A stretch of DNA of 64,000 bases, from assembly GCA_004352715.1 (NCBI GenBank), contig SCFE01000061.1, positions 1,927,150-1,991,149 of the forward strand. Direction: 5' to 3'. Below, one piece after another: positions 12,007-24,392 of the stretch (position 1 is the first letter of the stretch; the number at the start of each line of letters is the position of its first letter). Under the pieces are notes generated by a model. It did not search any database. It had not been told where the DNA came from and worked only from the letters and a program-made list of their open reading frames with translations. The DNA is from Hofstenia miamia. Lineage: Eukaryota; Xenacoelomorpha; Acoela. Both the position numbers and the translations under genes were made by a program.

Positions 12007-15000
12007 TATAGCAGAGTAGCTATGCCTTAGCAATCCTGCATTATGTACTATGACATTTCCCACCTGGACAATCATCTTGTGATCATGCTTGCTGTTCTTA
12101 GTTTTTTTAGTCCCTTCCACTCATATTTTGAATCAATCTATAATTATGATTATTATTATTATTAAAATTTTAATGAATATTTCTCCGTAAGCTTTTAGAA
12201 ATAGGAGAATAAATTAATCTAAGTCTTTCGTTCAATTTTATAAATTTAATTATTTTTACTTTATTAAAATTTATAAAAATATTACTTCGACTACCATTGA
12301 ATACCAACTAAATCTACAAATCTTTCTGTCACTCAAATGATAGTCAGAGCTTACCGCGGATGCATAGGTTTGACCGATTTTACTAGACATGGATTAATGT
12401 ATCACAAACTATCAATTTACATAATACTTTTTGCCTAAAGACGTAATAAATAGATTACAAAATCTGCCTATTTCTTGAAAGACAGCTTGCGTTTATACAT
12501 GATGGATTATTACTGAGTTTTTTCACCAGACTTCAAAATTCAAATATCTTTTTGAGACCTTAATACTTTAATAATATTTAAAATAATATATATGAGCTAA
12601 TGATGTGTTTACAAAATTGGTTGATTTTCTATAATGGGTCCATCACTTATGGAAATAATATAAAGACAACTTAATACAATCTTGCATCACAAATGTTTTC
12701 AGTGAAATTGAAATGCTCTGCAATTATTTTTTCACTTGCTGTGGAAAGTAAATTTTAGTTTGCAATTAAAAGCGGTTTATATAATACCGCATCGAACATC
12801 AAACATGTTTTCTGAAAGCATTTAAGAATAAATAAGATCAATTATTTTTTGGCATTATTTCTTCATTTTGACTGGTGTTTTAAACGAATTTCCGGCATAT
12901 CATATTGCAATTCTCTAATATGGCATGCTTTCGCTTTAATAAAAGTCATTGAAAATTCAGTACTTAGAAGTATTGATATCTGTTCAAATTAATTACTAAT
13001 TTTTTAATATATATTTACTTTTTCGAGTAGATATAAGAAGAACAAATTATATTGTTCCGCCGGTCTTTACATTCCGATTATATAATTACATCTTATGTTT
13101 TGCATGCTTTCATGATATATTTTCTATAATTCTCGAAAGGTGTGCCGCTAATCAGAGAATTCCTGAGTGTATCTTCTCTAAATAGAGATTAAGGGCCTGT
13201 ATTTACTACAAGATTTAATTTAGCCTTAAACAGCCTGTGGACTTTCCATGATCCCATAAAAAATTTTAAACGCTTACTTCTCAAAAAACTGTTAACTTTG
13301 TCCTCAATCTGAAAACACCACGTGATACCAAAGAGTCTCGGACTTTAAGCACGGCACACCACAAAGGTTTGGGATATCCTTGCAAATATCACATGGGCTC
13401 AAAACCTTATAAATAGATGAACATTAGGAAATAAGAAAATATAAATCCTTTCCAAAAATTGAAACTTGTCAAAGAAAAAAACTCTAAACTTCAGCCACAG
13501 CAATACAATTTAATAGAAATTTTCAACATTGCTAATATGGCTTGAAGAAAATTCATTATAAATGTGTTAAAATGGTTTGTCTTTTAAAATGGACGTCAGG
13601 CGGGTTAAGGTTAAATTCCACCCAGGAATATTTGCTATGTGACGTACTTGTTCAATAGGCTTAGCTTGATTGCTACCATACTTATTTCTCTGTGAGCATT
13701 TATAACTCAATTTTCTGAATACTCAGCATTTACTCAAAATCATCTTAGCATGTGATAATTGTGTGTGATTCCTCTTTCGATGCTTACAGCCTCATGTATT
13801 AATTATTAGTATAGGACTCTATAGCTGCTTAGTGTCAATATGTGAATAATTTGCCTTATTGTTGGCAATTTAAACCATCACCGAAGGAAGCATCCCAACT
13901 CAATCTCTGAAGTTCTTTCAAGCTCTTGCAAATTTTATGCAAATTCTTACAACCATATTTAAAGTGTCAATAAACATAGAAGAACATTTCGTTTGGTTCT
14001 TCAAAGAATAATAGTGGAACACTTTCGTGCTAATTAGCATAACGTTATTGGACATATTCAATAAGAATTAAATTGCTTAGTAATTTACGGGAGGTTTTTG
14101 CTTTGTTGAGTTCTTGATCTCAATAGCAATGTGGTAATGGAAGGAAAATTGTTCCATGCTTTGTAAAGAAAAATTACCAGAACAATTTTTTTTGAAATGG
14201 AACAAAGCCAAAGATTTGTCTAATTTTAATAACACTCTTGAAAGATACTTCTTAAGATTTAGCTTAGATTTTGCAATAACTTGAAATTTTGGTTGCTTAT
14301 CAATATATGATTATGTATTAAACTATTTAGCTATAGTTCTACCCATTTTTCGACGTATCAAATTTTGTAACAGCTTAGAGAGTGAATTGAGCTTTTGATA
14401 TTCCATTCCAAACGTATGCAAATAAAACCTATTTAATATCATATAATGCATTGCATAATAAACAAATGTTTCCTAGAATAGGATTAAAGTGTAAAAGTGC
14501 GCAATTTGCCACACGACCTTTCTTATTGCAACTAGACATATTTGAGATGAGCTTACGTATCTACTGATTGCTTTCAGGAATCACTCCTTTCAAACTTTTC
14601 AAAACTTAATGTAAAATAACATTGTTTTGTACATTCTTATTGGTAATTTATTTAAGTTTTTCATCGCTTACTATAGTTATCTATTCTTTATAAAACGGAC
14701 ATTGTTTCATTTATAAGTCATTGTGGTATAGTGACAGCTAAAGTTTTTATCTAAATTCTAATTCATTGTTTGCAAAGAAATTTTAATGATGGCAATAAAA
14801 CAAATATCACGTGGAAAGTTAACGAACTGTATAAAGACTGACGTTTTCTACGAACGTTAATTAAGGATCTTGGTGGTAAACTTTCGCAATATTGTAGTAA
14901 AAATTGTTTTCTTCTATGCAAAATATCTTAAGCATAACAAAGGTTAAATAGTGATTTTATTGTGAAATATTTAACACTGAAACTAGTTATTTTTATTTGT

Positions 15001-15173
15001 ATGTGCATTATGCATTGTACAGCATCAATTAGGAAAGGCATTCTTGATGATTTCTTGGTTTGACAGAAGTAGAATTTGCATTGCTTTCATTCGATGTATG
15101 GTAAAATAGTATTTACAAATATACTGCCTAAAATTATCGACTGAATTCAGTATGCGTATAATAATGTCTATAT
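12007..15173. other. AT-rich DNA, nothing recognised
   Basis: No exon, RNA gene, transposon or tandem repeat could be supported here. Open frames are short. Confidence 0.55.
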
Positions 15174-15232
15174 ACATGTATATATATATATATATATNNN
15201 NNNNNNNNNNNNNNNNNNNNNNNNNNNNNNNN
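15174..15232. repeat. (TA)n and 35-base gap
   Basis: A (TA)n run to 15197 is followed by N at 15198-15232, directly before the LINE. The 5' part of that LINE may be hidden here. Confidence 0.9.
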
Positions 15233-15671
15233 GTTGTTTTTCCTAACTCCGCACTTAAACTTTTCTGCCGTATTGATCGCTCTAGTGGTCGTCATGGTGT
15301 TGTTCTGATTGCCTCTCATCGCCCTAACTTTGACATCCACCCCCTCTCCCTTGAGTCTTTTTCCTTTGATTTCTGTTGCGGCTGTGCTGTTGTTCTCAGT
15401 GATCACATTGTTTCTCTTCTCTGTGTTTACAAGCCTCCTTCCAGCAGTCCTTTTCGTATTCCCCTTGCTGATTTTTCATCCATGCTTGAGTACTTTCATG
15501 ATCAGTCTATCACTCTCTCTCGTCAACTTGGATTTTCCACTCCTCCCCATCTCCTCATCTGTGGTGACTTCAACCTCTCTAATGTTTGTTGGAATACACT
15601 TGACTCTAATGACGCCTATGAATCCGCTGTTCTGCATCTTTTTGATTCCTACTCTCTTGAACAACTGGTAT

Positions 15672-15986
15672 TTTCTCCTACATCCCGGTAAACATAGAAC
15701 TGTCGTAACGACGTCGTTTTTTGTGGTGTATTGGCGTTTAATAGGCGTTGAATTGTTTGAGTGGCGTTTATAGTGCGGATTAGTGGCGTTATATAATTTA
15801 AAAATAATTTAAAAATATTTAAAAATANNNTTTCTCCTACATCCCGGTAAACATAGAACTGTCGTAACGACGTCGTTTTTTGTGGTGTATTGGCGTTTAA
15901 TAGGCGTTGAATTGTTTGAGTGGCGTTTATAGTGCGGATTAGTGGCGTTATATAATTTAAAAATAATTTAAAAATATTTAAAAATA
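15672..15986. repeat. 156-bp exact direct duplication around NNN
   Basis: 15672-15827 and 15831-15986 are identical and separated by only three N. The copy begins inside LINE coding sequence and extends into the MITE, so it cannot be a transposition event. It is best read as an overlap that gap closure failed to merge. Confidence 0.9.
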
Positions 15987-16152
15987 GGAATAATTTTAGT
16001 ATTGTGACAATTTGAAGATAGATTTTTTAAAAACTACATTTTTATTGATAGTTTGTCGTTTTATTGTGAAAAGAAGTTGTTTTGTAATGTCGTTTTAGTG
16101 CTGTTATTATGTCGCTCAGCGACGTCGTTATGACAGTTCTATGTTTACTGGG
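15684..16152. mobile_element. MITE with 33-bp inverted repeats, inside the LINE endonuclease
   Basis: Left repeat 15684-15716 starts CCCGGTAAACATAGAACTG; right repeat 16120-16152 is its inverse starting CCCAGTAAACATAGAACTG; they match at 31 of 33 positions. Removing the element plus the three flanking bases CTT (left copy CAT) restores ACA TCC CGC TCA and the continuous endonuclease frame ...SPTSRSSLLDLV. The boundaries are therefore well fixed, with a probable 3-bp target duplication; a 5-bp TCCCG duplication with shifted ends is the alternative. There is no open reading frame. The assembled length includes a 159-base duplication artefact, so the true element is about 310 bp. A related end occurs near 35969. 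Confidence 0.85.
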
Positions 16153-18134
16153 CTTCCCGCTCATCCCTTCTTGACTTGGTTTTGTGCTCTCAACCTCATC
16201 GTATTTTTGACACCACTGTGCTCCCTGTTCCGGACGAACTGTTTGATCACTCATTTGTTCAGTTCAGCCTGTCTGCCAATTCTATTACCCCATCTGCTTG
16301 TCCTTCCACTCCTCAATACGCTCGATCTAACAGTCACTTTGTATCTTTAAATGCTGCTCTCTCTTCTTCATTCCCCATTTTTAATGACTTTTTCTCTGTT
16401 CTTCATTCCCCATTTTTTAATCTTTTTCTTCTGCTGATGACTGTCCAGCTTCTCATCTGAATCTCTTCAAGACGATTATGCTTTCCAAACCTGACCTCTT
16501 CAGCTTGCATTGGAACCATCTTTCTGCTCACTCGGATCTGGAGAAAGCTGATCTCTTCAATGCCTATTTCTCCTCGAATTGTTCTGATCCTGTCCTCTCT
16601 GTCCTGGTCCTCCTGTCACCTCCCCGCTGATCCGCCTATGTGACATCGTCTTCAACGCCCATGATATTTCCCTCATGCTTAAGTCCTGCAAATTGTCTGG
16701 TCCTTGCTATCCTGATGGCGTCCCATCCTTTGTTATCCATGAAACTGTCTAAAGTCTTTGCATCCATTTAAAGCATCTCTTCTCCTACATTTACTCTTCT
16801 AAACGTTTTCCGCCCTGCTGGAAAACATCTTGGATCTCTCCACTTTCTCGGCTGTCAATCATCTTTGAGCGTCTTGTCTTCCATTATCTGTTCCCTAAAA
16901 TTCGTCACCTCTTCTCCGCTTCTCAGCATGGTAACCTTCCGGGACGTTCTACTATCACTAACTTGCTCACTTTGATTGAAAACTTCTATTTTCACTCTGA
17001 TCGTAATGATCCTGGTTGCAGTATCTTTCTTGACATTTCTAAAACTTTTGATCGGTTCCCTCATTCTATCCTTCTTGACAAATTATGTTTATTTGTCTTT
17101 GATACTGATTTCATCGAACTCTTTCAGTCTTACCTGTCCATGTCCAATCGTCGTCATTGTATCAAAATCAACTCGTCTATTTCATCCCCTGCTCTTGTCT
17201 CTAGTGGTGCTCTTCAAGGTTTCGTGTTTGCTGTTCTCTTCTTCCTTGTTGTTATCAACGACCTCCCTCAATCAGTCCTCAACTCATGCTGTCTACTGTA
17301 CGTTGATGACACCGCGATTTTCAACGTTGGTAGTTCTTTTGCCTCCAATATTTCCTCTGATCTTGAGCTTTTTTCTGCTTGGTCTTCTGTTAACCATCTT
17401 GATTTTAACCCAACCAAGACGTGTGGTATTTCGTTTTCTGTATCTCCCCCCTTCTGATCTTCCTCTTCCTGTGAACTTTTCCCCTCACCATACTCATCTT
17501 GGAGTTCAACTTTCTGATAACTTAAATTGGTCTGGTCATGTGTCCTTACTTCTCCGCAAAGCTAATTCCTCACTCTTTGCTCTCTTCCGCAATGTTCCCT
17601 TTAATTCCGGGGCTGCTGTGAAACTCTTTTTGTTCAAGTCTATTCCGCGCGCCATTCTTCTCTATGCATCTCTCTGTAGGTGGCCTTGCCGTTCTTTGTT
17701 CCATTCTATGAAACGTTTCCAGAAGCGTGCTTTCAAATGGACCTCTCCCTTACCATACAAAGCCACCCTTCTCAAATTCTCCACTCTTCCGCTGTCATTT
17801 TACTTCCATGCCTGTTGTGATCTCCTCCTGTTCAATCGACTGCTCACTCGCAAATTGGATCTTGATCCTTTTGATTTCATTAAGTTCTCTAATTCCCGCT
17901 CCACTCGCTCTGATGATGTTGTCACTTTCTCCATTCGTCGTCCCAAGAAACATCGCACCCTTCACTCGTTTTTCAATCTTGCTTGTACTGCTGCTAATTA
18001 CATCTTGACTCTCAACCCTCCAACAGCGATTGATATCTTTTGCCCGCCACCGAGCTTCAAGAAATCGTTGATGAATTTCCCCTTCTCCAACTTCGCGTAC
18101 TCGTCCAGTTGCTCCTATTTCATCTACTGTGACT

Positions 18135-18392
18135 NNNNNNNNNNNNNNNNNNNNNNNNNNNNNNNNNNNNNNNNNNNNNNNNNNNNNNNNNNNNNNNNNN
18201 NNNNNNNNNNNNNNNNNNNNNNNNNNNNNNNNNNNNNNNNNNNNNNNNNNNNNNNNNNNNNNNNNNNNNNNNNNNNNNNNNNNNNNNNNNNNNNTATATA
18301 TATATATATATATATATATGCACTCATAAACTAAGCTAGCTTTCTGGGATTCAATATTTGTTATGAAAAAAATTATTAGGCTGTAATGATGT

Positions 18393-18421
<29 letters not shown>
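18135..18421. repeat. 160-base gap and two (TA)n tracts
   Basis: N fills 18135-18294, followed by (TA)n at 18295-18319 and again at about 18394-18421. The LINE 3' end is probably within the gap. Confidence 0.9.
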
Positions 18422-18424
<3 letters not shown>

Positions 18425-18926
18425 ATGTTTTTTTCAAGTCCCTAACTATTGCTATGAAAAATAATTCTTAATACAAATTTCCTAAAAAAAGATATTTATT
18501 ATTTTTCTAATAATTTGCATTTTTAGGAAGTACACAAATTGTTTGTACATAAATTAGTGTATCATTTGAAAGGGTTTTCATTGAAGGAGTTTACTTATGA
18601 AGGAAATTTTATTATTTTTGCATTGTTAAGTACCTACGGAAATTTCATTTAAAATGTTTTAGTTGTAAAAATTATTTTATAGAAAAATTATCATACATAT
18701 CTAAGCAAAAATGTCTAGTCTGTAACTATGGAGTGTTGTAAAGCATTTGCCCACATAAGTTTAAAATATTCCAAATATTTTTTGCAATTTTCTGTTTAGC
18801 AAATCAAGAATGTTTCTGACAAGATATACTAAAGTTCTTTAACCAAAAGGAAATAAATTTTTGTGTTTTGTGCAGATCCCATTTGCACCTTATTTTCATT
18901 CAAGCGGTGATACAATTCTGATTTAG
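18422..18926. other. Intronic DNA upstream of exon 2
   Basis: AT-rich with no feature except the acceptor. A strong-looking acceptor TTTTGTGCAG also occurs at 18866-18875, but using it would place a TGA in frame before the exon, so ATTTAG at 18921-18926 is preferred. Confidence 0.5.
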
Positions 18927-19239
18927 AATGTCGAGCAGATATAGTTTTTCGAGTAGTTGCCGTGATGGATCGTACACATCAGTTCGAAAGGAATCACTGA
19001 GTCAAGTATTTACTCGTAAAAACAGACGAAGTTCATCACTATCGGCGATGTGTACATCCTACGGATTATGGTCAACATTGCAAATTCCACTTGCCACTGC
19101 TGCCGCTCCTTGCAAAGGATCGCGTGATTCACTAGGCTCTCACTCAAGCCGTTTGAATGAAATATCAAAGAAAGAGGACAATTCCAAGGATTGGAGGGCT
19201 TATCTTCCCAGTCGCTTAATTGCCGTGTCAGAGGATGAG
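18927..19239 (+). CDS. Ser-rich internal exon 2 of unknown gene
   Basis: Seen: an acceptor (TCTGATTTAG) is followed by one base completing the split codon from 2760 and then 104 open codons, ending GAG at a usable donor (GAG|GTTAGT). The translation includes SSRYSFSSSCRDGSYTSVRK, TRKNRRSSSLSAMCTSYG, CKGSRDSLGSHSSRL and KDWRAYLPSRLIAVSEDE. It continues the Ser/Arg-rich style of exon 1, with RRSSS and similar R-x-x-S sites that could be phosphorylated. No transmembrane segment or known domain is visible. Phase 0 at the end matches the exon at 24258. The coding stretch is clearly richer in GC than its flanks. The donor is weaker than average, and the family is unrecognised. Confidence 0.62.
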
Positions 19240-22200
19240 GTTAGTTAAGTTTTTAATATGGACATATAGGTCTCCTGCTGTTCAAAATTCTGCGAGATTT
19301 TGTTCTAAGGATGTTTTCCTATAGAAAGCTTGGAAGGGTTCCCTATTTTTGTAACAATTTAGTAAAAATGATTAGTCACTATGTACAAAAGAACCAATTC
19401 AAAAATGTTAACGAATCAAATTTATCTCAGGCATGAGAAGATCCTTTACACGTGAGACATCCCACAACCAATATTTTCTTGTAACCCTGCTTGAATTTGC
19501 AATTTTCTATGAAAATCCCATTTTCTTATCAAGCAAATTCAAAAACAAATTTAGAGTGCGCATATAGTACTAAAGATTTGTGTTTCCAATACATTATATT
19601 CTAGCTAATTGATCTTAATAAGATTACTCTTAGATTTTTTTTCAATTCCTTATTTTTTGCAACTTCATAACAAGAACCACCCCTGAGTTAAAGTCGGCCG
19701 GACAAACTCTTGTACCTCTTTGGGCTCATTGTCACTCTGAAAATAGTTCAACATAATGAACTGCACATCTAATTTTTATCATTAGCCTCAGTAAAATGTA
19801 CTATACTTGAAATACTTAAAATATCCCTGAAATTTTTTCTGCAATATTTTGATGCTTATATTTTTCATAGCAGTTTCACAATGTCATTAAAATAAAAAAC
19901 TTTATTAGCATGAACGTGTTAATGGAATTTGGGGAGGGGCACCAAATTTTGGTTTTGCTGGAAAGTTACGATTTGCAAGGGAAATTAATAGGCAAAAACG
20001 CATTGTACGCGATTAAGCTTTAAATTTTTTTTGAAAAATTCCAAATATATTTTTTCAAATATATAGGGTCCTAATCTAGCTTCTAAACATTCTTACCGTA
20101 ATAAAGACATTGTGTGCAATTTCATTTTATAGGTGTCAAACTATATCTTTGCAATTTTTCCCTGGAACTTTTATGATTTTAATCTAAAGAAAGTTTTTGC
20201 ATAATTGAAGACGTGCTTTAGTTTGTGTTTCCTTAAATTTTTGATGAAAAGTAGAGTGGAATTACTTTTAGTAACCAGCAAGGAAGAAAGTCCACTTAGT
20301 TTAAAAATTTCTAAAATTAGCATTTGCTCAAAAGGCTTATAACACAAATGTACTAAGCGAATAAATTTGAACCATATTTTGGTGTTATTACATGTGACAG
20401 CAGGGATTTTCGCCAATCTTGCTTCTCTTGGAGAATGCCTAGTAATTCCGGTATCTTTGTCTAAATTACCAAAAACTGTCCCTAATCATTGCTTCTAGCA
20501 AACTCCATGCATGTTATTGATTGGTGGCTATTTGTGTTTCTAAAAAATAATTTTTATTCGATTTTGATAAGTTTAGTTTAAGTTCACATGACAAAAACAA
20601 TTTGCCAGAGTGCTAAGTCACAGTGATGTACTCTAGTTATGCAATCCTCACATGTAGATTCTATGTGCCTCCAAAATACTGCATAATTGCTGTTTTCTTG
20701 AAGTAGGAATTTATATTCCCCATGATTGAATGTACATTGTGTTAGACATCATGTCGCCTATTTGTTTGAAATCCAATATTCCTCTAACTTATTAACAGGA
20801 AATCGTTGTAATTTAAAGAGAAAAATGCAAATTATTGTAGTTATAATAAATACGAAATTGCTCAATGATATTCGAAAACTAAACGGTAGTGAATATCAAT
20901 TGAGTAACTTGAGCACACTAACATGAAAAATTAAAGTAAAGAAAATGTTAAATTATTTTTTGTGTATTAACCAAGGCCTGTAACAAGAGCGATCTACATG
21001 TATATATAAGGCCATCTAGCTGAAAATTCAGCCGTCAAATTTTTCCATTAATGTGTGGTTAGATTTGATATCAGATTGTTCTTTTCAGGCAATTTCGAAC
21101 GCATAGAGAACACCTATAAAACAAAAAAGAAATCAAAATCATTCTCTATGTATTACCATCTAGCCATATATTAATGATAAACTTGAAGATTGAATTTTAT
21201 CCTGGATGGTCTATATATATACGTATATGCCCTTGGTTTTATCATTATTAAAAATTATGAAGTAATCATTTAAGCATTCATTATTTTTAAATTTATGAAT
21301 TACTGTAGGACTTGTGCAAAGTATTTGGAAACATATATTTATTTTGAAGGTATTCTTTGTAAAAAAATTTATGTCTCGGTCTTTATGAAAACCTTATTAA
21401 TTCTTATCCATGGTTAAAAGCAATTTTTTGTTTTATTAATGATGCACTTTGCCAATTGTATGTCAAATTCCTTAGATGGCATTTCTGCTGAGATATGGTT
21501 AATTTTTCTTCATGAATAATGCATTTCCAAAATTGACACATTTCTAAAGTCGTTAGAAAAATTGAAATCAATAGATTAACAGGAAGCAAAATTTTTATTC
21601 TTAAAAGTTGTTCATCTTGCAAAATTAAATCAAATTAAAATTATTTTGAATAATTTCCTCTTCTCATTTGTCAGATTAACATGAGGGGCATGCAGTAGTT
21701 TTAATGTTAAATTCCTTAGGGAAAAATTCTATTAATTATTTGTGCTTAAATATTACTAAGTGAAAATTAATATATCAAAAATTATACACTTTACTACCTG
21801 TGAATATCTCATATTTTTCTGAATCATGCCTATTTAAATTCAAATATAATATAATATGTTGAGAACACAATCGGAAATGAAAAAGGATAAAAAATTTACT
21901 AATTATTTTGGCTTAAAAATTACTTTTGCTAATTGAAAATGACGTTGCTTAATCAATGCATGTTTGAGAAAACATGATGAATTGCTTGTCAACTTAACAA
22001 GTTTAATGTTAATTGATAATCAACCAAATTTTTAATTGGAAAAAAAACTGTAAATGAGTGTTAAGTTTAGGAATTTAATATTGGTTAATTTAATTGATTT
22101 TCAACGAATGGGAAAAGCATTTCCCTAAATATATATATTTTTAATTGCATCTTTTTTTATTAGTGTTGATGTCAATTTGGGGCAGGCTAGCAACCAAGTA

Positions 22201-23639
22201 CTTGAATATTTTATAGTTCGTTTGTGATTTTTGCGGTCCAATTAACTCCAAGATCTAGCAAATATAACTCATAATACATTTTCAATTTTTTTTCAATCCA
22301 CATAAAAAAGTATCTTAGAAGACTTAGAAATGCCTTTCTTCCTCGTTGCAAATAATGCTGCTTCCATTAAAGATAAAGTTTAGTATCACAAGCCAAGCAA
22401 TAATATACTTCGACCAAGTTTGCAAACAGAACGAAAATTCAGGCCCAAATACAAGATATGCAGGTCAGGCCTAGTCTAGCAGCAATGCCACCCGTCCCAA
22501 TGCCCAGCACGAGCCTTAAAATGAAATATTAAATTTGATAAAACTAAAAATAAAAAAATTTCAAGAGATCTGCATTGTTTGCAAAATTGAAAATTTCATG
22601 CTATGAAGCCATCATGAGAAAGATTTCTTCCATACTGTGAGGATATTCTTTTAATGCTCGGCGCCCTCACAATGTTTCTTAAAATTGTATTTTTTATATT
22701 TTTTAGATATTTTGTGTATTATTTTTCAAATGCAAAATAAGATCTCAACATTAAACTGTTTAAGACACTCATATATTTTTAAGCACAAAACCAGTATTTA
22801 TATACTATTTACATGCAGCATTGACAATCCTTTCTTCCAGCAATAAAAAACTTTTGACTGTACCTTTCTATGCCTTAGTGGGGACTAGAGGACTATAGGT
22901 TGAATAAATTTTCCGATGTGAGTTTTGAAAATGAAAGAACATTATTACGCATTCTAATTTTCATATTTTGTATAAAATATTTAGTTCCCTAAAGTAGTTT
23001 GCCAATTCCCAGGTGAACCCATAAAATTAGAATTTCAACCGTTTAACCCAACCATACTCAAGTATTTTTCTCAGGTACTTGTTAGCTTTTAGAACAGCTT
23101 TTTACTTATATTTGTACGTATAGCTTCAATGGTAAATCTAAGCAGAGCCAATTACAAAATTTAGTGCTTTTGAATTTAAGTTATTTGATACCTCAATCTA
23201 ATTTAATTCAATAAATTTAACATATTTTAATTATTTAAGTTTTTCCAATAAAAATTGTCCTAACAAACAGATTTTTTTTATCCATAATTTACAAATCAAT
23301 CAATGACAATCACTTTGCAATAAAAATTATAATTTGAAAAACTAGTCTTTTCATTCATTAATCTGTCGAAGATATTCTGTTTTCAACACTTTTTTAGAAT
23401 TTTCAGTTTTGGAAAGAAGTGTTCTGCACAATCCATTACTACCTGTATAGAATTATCTGATTCAATTTTTAAAGATTTCACTTCACAAAAATAAATGCTT
23501 TTAGATTTTGAAAAAAAACTAAGCAAATTTTAACTTGTTAAAACTTTTACCTTATTATCAAATATATTCATATGCAGGCACCTTTTAGGAAACACACATA
23601 ATTTATTATTAACTCTTTGAAGCCGGAAAGAAAGTAACA
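19240..23639. other. Long intron, AT-rich, no gene seen
   Basis: Open frames in this stretch (20171-20416 minus, 20726-20926 plus, 21404-21622 minus) are short, AT-rich and without motif or splice support. No transposon was identified, though old relics may be present. Confidence 0.55.
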
Positions 23640-24060
23640 TATTTGTTTGAGGAGGCTATGCGAAAATTCCTGCTTCCAAAACTTATGACGTCCTGTCTGA
23701 ATCAACTTTTTATTGAATAAAATTGCCCAAAACTTGATTTTTTAGTTAGTATTTTTTACGGATAAAAAATAAGCATCGTCTTTGAAATATCCTCAAATTT
23801 AAACGTTTGAATAATGATTAAACTTTCATTTCTATGCATTTGCTGAAGGTAAATTTCATAGCCCAGAGTATGACTTTTGGTCACTGTGAGCTTGCATTTA
23901 GATTAAATAGCTCAAAAAGAAATACACTGTTGACGTATATTTTAAAAAATCCTCAAAATTTGAATATTCAAATAAAATTTATATTTTGAATTTGTCCATA
24001 ATAGCTAGGTACTCCCAGAATATGACTGTTCTGAGTTATAAGCCTGATTATTAATTGACT
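23640..24060. repeat. Diverged tandem repeat, units of roughly 170-190 bp
   Basis: The phrase GCCCAGAGTATGACTTTTGG at about 23870 recurs in altered form at about 24015 (CTCCCAGAATATGACTGTTC) and more loosely near 23675. Each is preceded by a similar TCCTCAAA-TTTGAA-type segment. An inverted copy of the most conserved part lies at 28250-28292. It is non-coding and probably part of an old dispersed repeat. Confidence 0.45.
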
Positions 24061-24257
24061 TTTTATTTGTTGGCTAAGTTTTTATTTATAGTACTCTACA
24101 AAATTTACAAGTTTCGTGGAGAAAAATATATGTGCATGTACTACACTACCAGAATATTTAAGAAAGTTGTTTTGAACCCAATTTATGTCCTTATTAGTAA
24201 ATAACATGTTCTAGCACATTGTACATGTATTATATAATCAGTTGACAATTTTTTCAG

Positions 24258-24392
24258 ATGTCATCTTTCCTGAATGAGTTTAAGTTCAACATTCAACTGA
24301 AACGCAAACCCTGCTATTGCAGACATAGAACATGTGAAAACCTTCCACTCAAATGCTATGTTCAGGATGAATTAATAGTAATTGCAGAGCAG
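24258..24392 (+). CDS. Cys-containing internal exon 3 of unknown gene
   Basis: Seen: a good acceptor (CAATTTTTTCAG) is followed by exactly 45 open codons, ending at a good donor (GAGCAG|GTAATC). The translation starts MSSFLNEFKFNIQLKRK, continues PCYCRHRTCENLPLKC and ends YVQDELIVIAEQ. Four cysteines in 16 residues (CYC, C, C) with nearby His might bind metal or form disulphides, but no known domain was recognised. The phase is 0 on both sides and joins the exon ending at 19239 without interruption (SEDE then MSSFL). The Met is therefore internal, not a start. The next exon downstream is unknown; joining directly to 60478 would break the frame unless a later acceptor is used. Confidence 0.6.

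Larger units (their letters stand above)
15233..18134 (+). mobile_element. APE-type LINE, near complete but frameshifted
   Basis: The element has an apurinic-type endonuclease followed by a reverse transcriptase. The endonuclease part (15236-15690) shows SHRPNFDIHPLSLESFSF and the metal-binding block LLICGDFN; after an inserted MITE it resumes as SSLLDLVLCSQPHRIFDT. The RT part (about 16860-18130) shows SIFLDISKTFDRFPH (motif A), GALQGFVFAVLFF (a degraded motif B) and LLYVDDTAIFNVGSS with the catalytic YVDD. After a frame change near 17450 it continues with HTHLGVQLSDNLNWSGHV and the C-terminal basic region. The coding strand is strikingly pyrimidine-rich and more GC-rich than its surroundings. 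Frameshifts and lost RT residues make it inactive. The clade could be CR1, L2, Jockey or similar. The 3' end runs into a gap at 18135. Confidence 0.88.

Noticed and set aside
16976-18334. 452-codon plus-strand frame in the LINE as one protein
   Set aside because: Its first part is a shifted reading of the RT palm; only the part after about 17450 carries LINE C-terminal motifs, and its end is gap.
18866-18926. Stronger-looking acceptor TTTTGTGCAG for the exon at 18927
   Set aside because: Using it puts a TGA at 18919-18921 in the coding frame, whereas ATTTAG at 18921-18926 gives correct phase with the exon ending at 2760.
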